Shown: one piece after another, positions 1-6,138 of the stretch
Layout: the number at the start of each line of letters is the position of its first letter
Position numbering within the stretch: position 1 is the first letter of the stretch
Assembly: GCA_003456455.1 (NCBI GenBank)
Contig: DMRV01000300.1
Span: 886-7,395, forward strand
Origin: Flavobacteriales bacterium
Lineage (GTDB): Bacteria; Bacteroidota; Bacteroidia; UBA10329
DNA length: 6,510 bases
Direction of reading: 5' to 3'
Notes under the pieces: model-generated
What the model was told of the DNA's origin: nothing
The model's database searches: none
What the model saw: the letters and a program-made list of their open reading frames with translations, nothing else
Translations under genes and position numbers: made by a program

Positions 1-151
1 ACCCGATTGTGGGCTGGGTTGCGCTAGGCGAGGGACACGCCCAAATCCCTGTTCAATTCTTGGTAATACTCGGCACGCATACCATCAAGTTTCAGAATTG
101 AATTTTGTTTAAGTTTGTCGCAAATTAAAAACCTACCAAAACCAGATAATC
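1..151. other. Leader region upstream of acpP, no convincing gene
   Basis: No reading frame here can be assigned to a known family. On the - strand an open stretch runs into a TAG at 24-26; it contains an ATG at 78-80 that would give only 18 residues (MRAEYYQELNRDLGVSLA). On the + strand one frame stays open from the window edge to a TGA near 103-105, about 32 residues and hydrophobic. Either could be the edge of a neighbour or chance. The 3' part of the stretch is A/T-rich and carries the probable acpP promoter. Confidence 0.5.
110..117 (+). promoter_or_regulatory. Probable -7 box of the acpP promoter (TAAGTTTG)
   Basis: TAAGTTTG matches the Bacteroidota -7 consensus TAnnTTTG exactly. It would place the transcript start near 122-125 and leave a 5' leader of about 27-30 bases before the acpP ATG at 152. 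A good -33 TTTG element at the usual 17-20 base spacing is not visible; the nearest T-rich candidate is GTTTC around 89-93. The -7 match is seen directly; its use as a promoter is inferred. Confidence 0.45.
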
Positions 152-388
152 ATGTCTGATATTGCATCAAGAGTAAAAGCTATAATCGTTGATAAATTGG
201 GTGTTGACGAGAACGAAGTAACACCTGAGGCTAGCTTCACAAATGATCTGGGAGCAGATTCTTTGGATACGGTTGAGCTAATTATGGAGTTCGAGAAGGA
301 GTTCAACATTGCGATTCCTGACGATCAGGCTGAGAATATCGGAACCGTTGGCGAGGCGATTAAGTACATCGAAGAGAACGCTAAGTAA
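152..388 (+). CDS. acpP: Acyl carrier protein
   Basis: This is the small acidic carrier of type II fatty acid synthesis. It holds growing acyl chains as thioesters on a 4'-phosphopantetheine arm and presents them to FabF and the other soluble enzymes in the cytoplasm. The 78 residues match the family length. The attachment motif GADSLDTVELIMEFEKEF covers residues 34-51, with Ser37 as the phosphopantetheine site in the DSL triplet. The protein is rich in Asp/Glu, as expected. The ATG at 152 follows an A-rich leader without a Shine-Dalgarno sequence, which is normal in Bacteroidota. fabF starts 79 bases downstream, past two inverted repeats that could lower read-through, so that acpP, needed in large amounts, is made in excess. 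Identification is by motif, length and neighbourhood. Confidence 0.97.
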   Translation: MSDIASRVKAIIVDKLGVDENEVTPEASFTNDLGADSLDTVELIMEFEKEFNIAIPDDQAENIGTVGEAIKYIEENAK

Positions 389-393
389 AACCC

Positions 394-407
394 TCTCTCG
401 CGAGAGA
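394..407 (+). repeat. 14-base perfect palindrome just after acpP
   Basis: TCTCTCGCGAGAGA is a perfect inverted repeat with no spacer, six bases after the acpP stop and followed by AAA. As RNA it can fold only with the central bases unpaired, giving about 5 pairs. As DNA it is a symmetric site. It could be part of the acpP 3' end structure or a protein-binding site; the sequence does not decide between these. Confidence 0.5.
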
Positions 408-415
408 AAACATTT

Positions 416-453
416 ACCCGCTTCCTAACGTTTCCAAACGCTGGGAAGCGGGT
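416..453 (+). terminator. Long hairpin between acpP and fabF, attenuator-like
   Basis: ACCCGCTTCC at 416-425 pairs perfectly with GGAAGCGGGT at 444-453. The stem continues inward through a T-G wobble (426/443), an A-T pair (427/442), one A/C mismatch (428/441) and four more pairs (429-432 with 437-440), closing on a four-base loop at 433-436. What follows is ATTTAAGTTT rather than a clean T-run. The hairpin is therefore strong but the terminator signature is partial. The likely role is partial termination or 3'-end protection of acpP mRNA before fabF; that role is inferred. Confidence 0.65.
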
Positions 454-467
454 ATTTAAGTTTAAAA

Positions 468-1721
468 ATGGAGCTAAAACGCGTAGTAATTACAGGCATG
501 GGTGCCCTCACACCGGTTGGCAATTCGCTGGCGGAATATTGGGGAAATCTGGTTGCTGGTAAAAGCGGTGCGGCTCCAATCACGCATTTCGATGCTGCGA
601 AGTTTAAAACACAGTTTGCGTGTGAGGTAAAGAACTTTGATCCACTAGACCATTTTGACAGAAAAGAGGCGCGAAAGCTGGACCCATACGCACAATATGC
701 GTTGGTAACGGCTACAGAAGCTTGGGCTGATTCGGGTTTAAACGAAGAGACCATTGACCATGACCGAGCTGGTGTTATTTGGGGTTCGGGAATTGGCGGT
801 TTGAAAACCTTTTTTGACGAATGTTCTGAATTTGCCAGAGGTGAAGGAACACCACGTTTCAATCCGTTTTTCATTCCTAAGATGATTGCAGACATTGCGG
901 CTGGTCACATTTCGATGAAATGGAACTTGCGCGGACCAAATTTTACTACGGTTTCTGCTTGTGCTTCTTCAACCAACTCCCTTATTGATTCTTTCAATTA
1001 CATCCGTTTAGGACAAGCTGACATTATTGTTTCTGGCGGTTCTGAAGCAGCTGTAAATGAAGCAGGCGTTGGCGGTTTCAACGCCATGAAAGCGCTTTCG
1101 CAGCGAAACGATTCGCCAGAAACGGCTTCTCGCCCGTTTGATTTAGAACGCGATGGTTTTGTTTTGGGAGAAGGTTCTGGTTGCTTAATTGTAGAAGAAT
1201 TGGAACACGCTTTGGCACGTGGAGCTAAGATTTATGCTGAGATTGTTGGAGGCGGAATGAGTGCCGATGCACATCATATTACTGCACCACATCCAGAAGG
1301 ATTGGGTGCTATTAACGTAATGCGAAATGCTTTGCGCGATGCTGGAATGCGACCGAACGAGGTTGACTACATCAATGTTCATGGCACGAGTACACCGCTA
1401 GGCGATATTGCAGAGTCGAAGGCAATTAGAGAGGTGTTTGGCGAAAATGCATTCGATTTGAATATCAGCTCAACCAAGTCAATGACGGGGCATTTATTGG
1501 GTGCTGCTGGTGCAATTGAAGCTATTGCTTGCGTTATGGCTGTAAAAAACGATGTTGTTCCACCAACTATCAACCACTTTACAGATGACCCGGAGTTCAA
1601 TTCTAAACTGAATTTTACATTCAATAAAGCGCAGAAACGAACCGTAAATGCTGCTCTCAGTAATACGTTCGGTTTTGGAGGCCACAACGCTTCGGTTATC
1701 GTTAAAAAGTTCGTTCAGTAA
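468..1721 (+). CDS. fabF: Beta-ketoacyl-ACP synthase II (KAS II)
   Basis: FabF condenses malonyl-ACP with acyl-ACP, releasing CO2 and extending the chain by two carbons in cytoplasmic type II fatty acid synthesis. The 417 residues span the full thiolase-fold family length. The Cys-His-His triad is present: nucleophile Cys165 in TVSACASSTNS, His305 in NVHGTSTPLGD and His342 in STKSMTGHLLGAAGAIEA, with conserved Lys337 next to the last. The flexible gating motif GFGGHN is at 402-407. The N-terminus KRVVITGMGALTPVGNS is typical and supports the ATG at 468, which follows an A/T-rich leader. acpP, its acyl-carrier substrate, lies directly upstream and rnc begins about 10 bases downstream, the usual Bacteroidota order. 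No catalytic residue is missing. FabB is an alternative KAS class, but the sequence and acpP linkage favour FabF. Confidence 0.97.
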   Translation: MELKRVVITGMGALTPVGNSLAEYWGNLVAGKSGAAPITHFDAAKFKTQFACEVKNFDPLDHFDRKEARKLDPYAQYALVTATEAWADSGLNEETIDHDRAGVIWGSGIGGLKTFFDECSEFARGEGTPRFNPFFIPKMIADIAAGHISMKWNLRGPNFTTVSACASSTNSLIDSFNYIRLGQADIIVSGGSEAAVNEAGVGGFNAMKALSQRNDSPETASRPFDLERDGFVLGEGSGCLIVEELEHALARGAKIYAEIVGGGMSADAHHITAPHPEGLGAINVMRNALRDAGMRPNEVDYINVHGTSTPLGDIAESKAIREVFGENAFDLNISSTKSMTGHLLGAAGAIEAIACVMAVKNDVVPPTINHFTDDPEFNSKLNFTFNKAQKRTVNAALSNTFGFGGHNASVIVKKFVQ

Positions 1722-1731
1722 TACGCCTACT

Positions 1732-2451
1732 TTGCTAAATACCCTTCGCAGCTTTTTCGGTCGAGATAAGGAACTGACTAAAGCAATGCGGAATTTATTG
1801 GGGTTTACTCCACGAAACGTTTCTGTTTATCGGTTGGCACTTATTCACCGCTCTGCGGGGGAAAAACTGCCTGATGGAACGCTTATTAGTAACGAACGTT
1901 TAGAGTTTTTAGGTGATGCTGTACTAAGTGCTGTGGTTGCTAAATATCTGTTTAAGCGTTATCCGTTTGAGAATGAAGGTTTTTTAACGGAAACGCGCTC
2001 TAAAATTGTTAGTCGTAAAAACCTAAATGGGTTAGCCCGCAAACTCGGATTACCAGACATGGTGACTAAAAATCACGAGAACAACAGAATGGGTTCTTCG
2101 CTTGGTGGCGATGCTTTGGAAGCGTTGGTTGGCGCCATCTTCCTAGACCGTGGTTTTCCTGCTGCGGAGAAGTTTATTCTGGATAGAATGATTGACAATT
2201 TCGTTGATCTAGAGAAGCTTTTAATCGAAGATGCCAACTTTAAAAGTCGTCTTATAGAATGGTGTCAGAAAGAGAAGAAACCCGTTGAATTTGAGGTTGT
2301 AGAGCAAACGAAAGATGGGCACCGTCCCTCTTTTACTATTGAGGCTTTGGTAGATGGAAAACCTTCTGGCACGGGCACAGACCGCACAAAAAAGCGAGCT
2401 GAACAGTCAGCCGCCAAGGAAGCCTGCCAAAAACTGAACATCCCAGTTTAA
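1732..2451 (+). CDS. rnc: Ribonuclease III
   Basis: RNase III is an endonuclease that cuts double-stranded RNA, maturing rRNA precursors and processing or destabilising structured mRNAs. With the TTG start at 1732 it has 239 residues. The catalytic domain carries HRS at 39-41, the signature NERLEFLGDAVL at 54-65 with acidic residues Glu55, Glu58 and Asp62, and the second acidic pair Asp127 and Glu130 in GGDALEALVGA. A double-stranded RNA-binding domain covers about 167-236, ending in the basic KKRAEQSAAKEA helix. The start is not certain. An ATG at 1648 would overlap fabF by 74 bases and add residues read out of frame from the fabF end, so it is rejected. The TTG gives the N-terminal extension (LLNTLRSFFGRDKE) usual in Bacteroidota homologues, 10 bases after fabF. 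The ATG at 1786 would give 221 residues and keep all motifs. Close spacing suggests co-transcription with fabF. Confidence 0.93.
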   Translation: MLNTLRSFFGRDKELTKAMRNLLGFTPRNVSVYRLALIHRSAGEKLPDGTLISNERLEFLGDAVLSAVVAKYLFKRYPFENEGFLTETRSKIVSRKNLNGLARKLGLPDMVTKNHENNRMGSSLGGDALEALVGAIFLDRGFPAAEKFILDRMIDNFVDLEKLLIEDANFKSRLIEWCQKEKKPVEFEVVEQTKDGHRPSFTIEALVDGKPSGTGTDRTKKRAEQSAAKEACQKLNIPV

Positions 2452-2514
2452 CAAACCATCATTTCTTTCGTTTTGATTGATGTTGATGCCAATCAATAAT
2501 ACCTTAGCAACATC

Positions 2515-2982
2515 ATGAAACTGACGATGGATGAATGGATGCCGCAAGAACCCGACTTCGAGTTGTATCACATCTATTGTCATCAGAAGGGTTACCGGTT
2601 GTGCTTTGCGCTTAATGAGCATTTCAAATTTGAGTTTTCTAGGGTAAAGGATTTTCTGGAGGAGGACAAGAAACCGCACTTGCCAACGTATTCGCAGTTC
2701 ATGTATGTTGATGAAATTCTACACAAAGAGTATTTCGTTATTGGCAATCAACCTTTAGTGAAAGAACTTGTTATAAAAGAAGGGGACCTTTTTGCAACCG
2801 AACAGCCAGAATTTTTGATTCCAGAACTGACTAAGGTTGACTACTTTTTTAAGCTTTATGGTCCGTTTTCAGAGGAAGAACTGGAGGATATTGAAGACCA
2901 ACTGAACGTTATTCCATTGATAAATGCTGCTAAACGAATTGACCCAAGTTCGCATCCAGCTTACCTAAACCTAATGCACTAA
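2515..2982 (+). CDS. IPExxxVDY family protein of unknown function
   Basis: This 155-residue protein has no established function. It belongs to the Bacteroidota family named for the motif I-P-E-x-x-x-V-D-Y, seen here as IPELTKVDY at residues 102-110, and the family is known to sit between rnc and pyk, as it does here. No signal peptide or membrane segment is visible, so it is probably cytoplasmic. It is rich in aromatic and acidic residues; an acidic stretch EEEELEDIEDQL-like segment lies near 119-130. The start at 2515 was chosen because it precedes the first family-like residues and lies 63 bases after rnc; ATGs at codons 5 and 9 are possible. Its stop overlaps the pyk start by one base (TAATG), so the two are very likely translated from one mRNA with coupling. 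A link to glycolysis or RNA processing would be guesswork. Confidence 0.9.
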   Translation: MKLTMDEWMPQEPDFELYHIYCHQKGYRLCFALNEHFKFEFSRVKDFLEEDKKPHLPTYSQFMYVDEILHKEYFVIGNQPLVKELVIKEGDLFATEQPEFLIPELTKVDYFFKLYGPFSEEELEDIEDQLNVIPLINAAKRIDPSSHPAYLNLMH

Positions 2983-4406
2983 TGAGTTTTAATAGAACTA
3001 AGATTATAGCAACTATTGGCCCAGCTTCTTCATCTAAAGAAATGCTGAAAGAAATGATTAACAGCGGCATGAGTTTAGCCCGTTTGAATTTCTCTCATGG
3101 CAGCCACGAAGACGTTTTGGAGATAATTAAAAACGTGCGAGAGCTAAACGATGAACTAGGAGTTAATGTTGGTTTGCTGGCAGATTTACAAGGACCCAAA
3201 ATTCGCTTGGGAGAAGTAAAAGACGGTGGTGTTCCAATAAAAAGTGGCCATCAATTAACCATCACAACTAAGAAATGTATTGGAGACGAAAAGAAGGTTT
3301 ACTTGAGCTACCCAGAGTTTCCGAAAGATGTTGCTGAGGGCGATACCATTCTTATAAATGATGGGAAATTGGTGCTTCAGGTAACGGGAACCGACCGTAA
3401 AACGGAGGTAACTGCTACGATTGAGCATGGTGGATTGATGGAATCTCGTAAAGGCGTAAACCTCCCGAATACGAAGATTTCTATGCCGTGTCTTACAGCA
3501 AAGGATTTGGAGGATTTAAAGGTTGCCGTAGAACAGAATGTAGAGTGGATTGGGCTTTCTTTTGTGAGACGAGCAGAAGATGTGATTGAGCTGAAAAACC
3601 TCATTAAGGAACAGGGCGGAAAAAGCAAGGTGGTTGCTAAAATTGAAAAGCCCGAAGCAGTCAAAGACCTCAGCAACATTATTAGCGAAGCAGATGCCGT
3701 AATGGTTGCGCGTGGCGATTTGGGTGTGGAAATTCCGATGCAGGAAGTGCCTGTGGTGCAGAAGCTTATTGTGAAGAAATGCATCAACGAATCGAAGCCG
3801 GTTATCATTGCTACGCAGATGATGGAGAGCATGATTACGAATCCGGCACCTACCCGAGCGGAGGTAAACGATGTGGCAAATGCCGTTTTGGATGGTGCCG
3901 ATGCGCTCATGCTTAGTGGCGAAACTAGTGTTGGAGATCATCCGGAACTGGTTATTAAAGCCATGTACAGCATTATTCGCCATCTCGAAAACAAGGGAGA
4001 CATCTACAATAGAAAGGTAAATCCTATATCGAGCATAGACAGAACAATTACCGATTCTATATGCCAGGCTTCTGCGGCACTAGCGTGGCAAGCAGATGCC
4101 AAAGGAATTATTACCATGACCAATTCTGGTTACACGGCTTTTAAGATTAGCAGCTACCGACCAAAGGCAGATATTTTCGTTTTCACAGACAATCGGTCTA
4201 TTCTTGCTATGCTTAGTTTGGTGTGGGGAGTAAGAGGTTTCTACTATGATAAATATGTGAGTACCGACCATACTATTGCTGATCTTAAGTTGCGTCTTAA
4301 GCGCGAAGGAATGGTGAAAGAGGGTGACTTGGTTATCAATATTGCCAGTACGCCAATTACGGAGCGCGGCCAGTCTAATATGATGAAGCTAAGTGTGGTA
4401 AGCTGA
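2982..4406 (+). CDS. pyk: Pyruvate kinase
   Basis: Pyruvate kinase transfers phosphate from phosphoenolpyruvate to ADP, giving pyruvate and ATP in the last step of cytoplasmic glycolysis. The 474 residues are a full single-copy enzyme without the extra C-terminal PEP-utiliser-like domain of some bacterial forms. Visible motifs are TKIIATIGPAS (6-16), ARLNFSHGSHEDV (33-45), DLQGPKIRLGE (68-78), VAKIEKPEAV (218-227) with catalytic Lys220 and metal ligand Glu222, VARGDLGVEIP (242-252) with metal ligand Asp246, and the ATQMMESM...PTRAEVNDVANAV block (277-302). The B domain lies at about 72-170 and the C-terminal allosteric-type domain at about 345-474. Residues Leu69, Gln70, Lys73 and Leu76 fit the K+-independent class. 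The ATG shares its A with the preceding stop codon. The strong palindrome at 4468-4499 ends the transcript. Confidence 0.97.
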   Translation: MSFNRTKIIATIGPASSSKEMLKEMINSGMSLARLNFSHGSHEDVLEIIKNVRELNDELGVNVGLLADLQGPKIRLGEVKDGGVPIKSGHQLTITTKKCIGDEKKVYLSYPEFPKDVAEGDTILINDGKLVLQVTGTDRKTEVTATIEHGGLMESRKGVNLPNTKISMPCLTAKDLEDLKVAVEQNVEWIGLSFVRRAEDVIELKNLIKEQGGKSKVVAKIEKPEAVKDLSNIISEADAVMVARGDLGVEIPMQEVPVVQKLIVKKCINESKPVIIATQMMESMITNPAPTRAEVNDVANAVLDGADALMLSGETSVGDHPELVIKAMYSIIRHLENKGDIYNRKVNPISSIDRTITDSICQASAALAWQADAKGIITMTNSGYTAFKISSYRPKADIFVFTDNRSILAMLSLVWGVRGFYYDKYVSTDHTIADLKLRLKREGMVKEGDLVINIASTPITERGQSNMMKLSVVS

Positions 4407-4436
4407 GAATGAATAACCGAACCAGATAAGACCTAG

Positions 4437-4444
4437 TAGCTTTG
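4437..4444 (+). promoter_or_regulatory. Isolated -7-like box (TAGCTTTG) after pyk
   Basis: TAGCTTTG fits TAnnTTTG exactly, 31 bases past the pyk stop. No gene follows on the + strand, only the palindromic terminator at 4468-4499, and no clear -33 TTG lies at the right distance. If active it would yield an RNA of about 50 bases. AGACCT at 4429-4434 and AGGTCT at 4456-4461 flank it as a 6-base inverted repeat. A chance match is likely. Confidence 0.2.
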
Positions 4445-4467
4445 TAAAACCCGGAAGGTCTAAATAA

Positions 4468-4499
4468 AAAAGCCCAGCAGATTAATCTGCTGGGCTTTT
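4468..4499. terminator. Perfect 32-base palindrome, bidirectional terminator
   Basis: The arm AAAAGCCCAGCAGATT (4468-4483) is followed at once by its exact reverse complement (4484-4499). As RNA it gives a G/C-rich stem with a small A/T loop and a T-run on either strand, the shape of an intrinsic terminator. It lies between the convergent genes pyk (+, ending 4406) and the secreted protein (-, ending 4520), so it can stop transcription from both sides. Confidence 0.92.
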
Positions 4500-4519
4500 C
4501 TTTTAGCTATAATGCTAGA

Positions 4520-6103
4520 CTATTTATTCAACTCAAGCCGTGGCTGATCAGCTTTTGTTTTTTCGCTAGTCTGAATCATTTTCTTATCCATACTCTCACC
4601 ATAAAGTTGTGGCATAAAGTATTTGCCTTTTTGACCTTCGTTTTTATCCACTTCAACCGCACGGTTTTCTGGGTATTGCTGTAAGTACGGATCATTACGC
4701 TCGGCATAAACTGTCCAAGAAGCTTTCATTCCTTCTTGTCCGCCAGCAATAACAAAACGGCCATCTGCCAACTCTTCTTTTACGTAAAGTTGAGCGTATC
4801 CACCAATAGGAGTAAGTTGGTAGCTAGGGTTTTTGTTAATGAGGTCGTAATAGTCTGGCATCTCCACAACAGCTTCGCCATTGGTGTCAAACGTTACGTT
4901 TCCTCGGTATATGTTCAACACCTCGTTAGATTCTGTACTGAAATGCTTTAGGAACTTGTTTGATGGGTCTGCTGGGTGATCGATGGTAAATGTTTTCACC
5001 CCAGATGCACCGCTGTTACCCAGCGCGAAAACTCCATATCCTCCAGATACAGAACTTTCTCCTATTACACCCACAAAACCACCAACACCACCAACACCAA
5101 CACCATCATTAATACCTATTACATCGAAGTTTTGACCAAACACTCCAAAACCGTTGCTGTAGTTCGTTTCCCCTACCACACCATTAAAACCAACACCTCT
5201 TACACCGTGGCCTCCGCCTGCTCTTAGGTTGCTACCGTAAATGGCTGCTTCTGTTGTAGAGTTTGCTTCTGCCTGCCCAGTAACTGCCCATGCGGCACCT
5301 GATGTGCTACCTACTATAGCCGCTGCATTTGTGGAGTTACTATTTGTAGCTCCTTGAATAGTAGAGAATTGGTTAGATGCGTTGAAAGAGTTGGCAAGTA
5401 TTGCCGTACCTGTGTTATTGCTTGTTGCTCTAAGACCGATACCATCAAATACAGAAGAAACAATTTCTACCTCCCCAGCATCAGCTGTAATGGTTCTACC
5501 CGAGCCAGCACCGCCTTGGTCGTAGGCTTCATCTAGAGTGTTTCCGCCACCGCTACCGGCAGGAAGTGTTACCGAGTTACCATCAGATATAGAAAGAATA
5601 GAGCCGTTGATAGCCAACGTCTGAATTTCATTTATAGGATTAGAGTCGGCATCATTGGAGCTTGTTACAAAGCCAGCATCGTTGTTTAGTTCAGATAAAT
5701 TGGTTGGTACATTCTCAGCGTGTAACGCATAAGGCACACTCACAAGCTCCGAAGCGCCAAGAACCGAGTAGGCCGTTCCACCTGTTGGGTCTACCGATAC
5801 TTGAATAAAATACGGGCCGGTACTCCAGTTAATGGTAGAGAAAGTTCCGTTAAGAACAGTTCCGGTTCCTACCGCCACATTTGCCAATCCAAAGCCGTTG
5901 GTTGTAGGTGCAAACGATTCTTGATACACAATAGAACCCGTTGTGCTTCCTTGTAAGATAGCCAAACGCAAGCCAACAGCTTGGTTAGCAAGACTGTTTC
6001 CAGAAGCATCGCGTACTACGGCTTGGTAGTTAAACGCATCTGGGCTTTGTGCAAAGGCCGAAGCCGTAAGCAGCATAAAAAAGAGTGGAAGTATTTTTTT
6101 CAT
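4520..6103 (-). CDS. Secreted modular surface protein with Gly-rich repeats and conserved C-terminal domain
   Basis: This is a 527-residue exported protein of unknown exact role. MKKILPLFFMLLTASAFA (1-18) is a Sec signal peptide, probably cut before Gln19; this is why the start is set at the ATG at 6103 rather than at the TTG or ATG around 6137-6142. Residues 21-130 form a module common at the N-terminus of Bacteroidota surface and tail-fibre-like proteins (FNYQAVVRDASGN 24-36, INWSTGPYFIQV 91-102, SVPYALHAE 122-130). SELNNDAGFVT (137-147) and LSISDGNSVTLP (170-181) are short motifs from fibre-type proteins. Ser/Asn/Ala-rich sequence and Gly-rich repeats follow (about 220-361), probably a beta-structured stalk. 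Residues 370-474 (IDHPADPSNKFLKH, MPDYYDLINKNPSYQLTPIG, SWTVYAERNDPY) are a domain I recognise from the C-terminus of many bacterial exoproteins. No type IX sorting domain or LPXTG is visible. Adhesion or envelope structure is inferred. Confidence 0.85.
   Translation of the reverse strand: MKKILPLFFMLLTASAFAQSPDAFNYQAVVRDASGNSLANQAVGLRLAILQGSTTGSIVYQESFAPTTNGFGLANVAVGTGTVLNGTFSTINWSTGPYFIQVSVDPTGGTAYSVLGASELVSVPYALHAENVPTNLSELNNDAGFVTSSNDADSNPINEIQTLAINGSILSISDGNSVTLPAGSGGGNTLDEAYDQGGAGSGRTITADAGEVEIVSSVFDGIGLRATSNNTGTAILANSFNASNQFSTIQGATNSNSTNAAAIVGSTSGAAWAVTGQAEANSTTEAAIYGSNLRAGGGHGVRGVGFNGVVGETNYSNGFGVFGQNFDVIGINDGVGVGGVGGFVGVIGESSVSGGYGVFALGNSGASGVKTFTIDHPADPSNKFLKHFSTESNEVLNIYRGNVTFDTNGEAVVEMPDYYDLINKNPSYQLTPIGGYAQLYVKEELADGRFVIAGGQEGMKASWTVYAERNDPYLQQYPENRAVEVDKNEGQKGKYFMPQLYGESMDKKMIQTSEKTKADQPRLELNK
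5021..5236 (-). repeat. Glycine-rich degenerate repeats inside the secreted protein
   Basis: Residues 290-361 of the secreted protein contain imperfect units of the type G-V-x-G-x-S/T followed by a spacer and G-x-G-V-x-G, for example GVRGVGFNGVVGET, GFGVFGQN, GVGVGGVGGFVGVIGESS and GYGVFALG. Spacing between units is about 12-20 residues. Such patterns are typical of beta-helical or trimeric fibre stalks. The DNA copies are diverged, so this is protein-level repetition rather than a recent tandem duplication. Confidence 0.65.
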
Positions 6104-6138
6104 GTTTAAAAATTTGTGGGCTGAAATTAATTGGAACA

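Noticed and set aside
425..895. 156-residue - strand frame across the start of fabF
   Set aside because: It lies opposite conserved fabF sequence and the acpP-fabF hairpin and shows no family features.
1648..1731. ATG-initiated extension of rnc into fabF
   Set aside because: These codons are the fabF 3' end read in another frame. The first RNase III-like residues begin at about 1732, and a 74-base overlap would be unusual.
2473..2497. Short inverted repeat (ATTGAT at 2476-2481, ATCAAT at 2492-2497) after rnc as a terminator
   Set aside because: The stem is only six A/T-rich pairs with no T-run, and the next gene follows closely on the same strand.
2500..2507. TACCTTAG as a -7 box for the IPExxxVDY gene
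   Set aside because: It misses one consensus base, has no -33 element at a proper distance, and lies almost on the start codon. Transcription from upstream explains the gene well enough.
3377..3983. Long open frames on the - strand inside pyk
   Set aside because: They overlap the conserved pyruvate kinase motifs, have odd composition rich in Ser/His/Asn, and match no family I recognise; they are shadows of the coding strand.
4736..5536. Thr/Tyr/Asn-rich + strand frames opposite the secreted protein
   Set aside because: Their composition is the complement of Gly/Val/Ala-rich coding sequence, and they lack any domain or start context.
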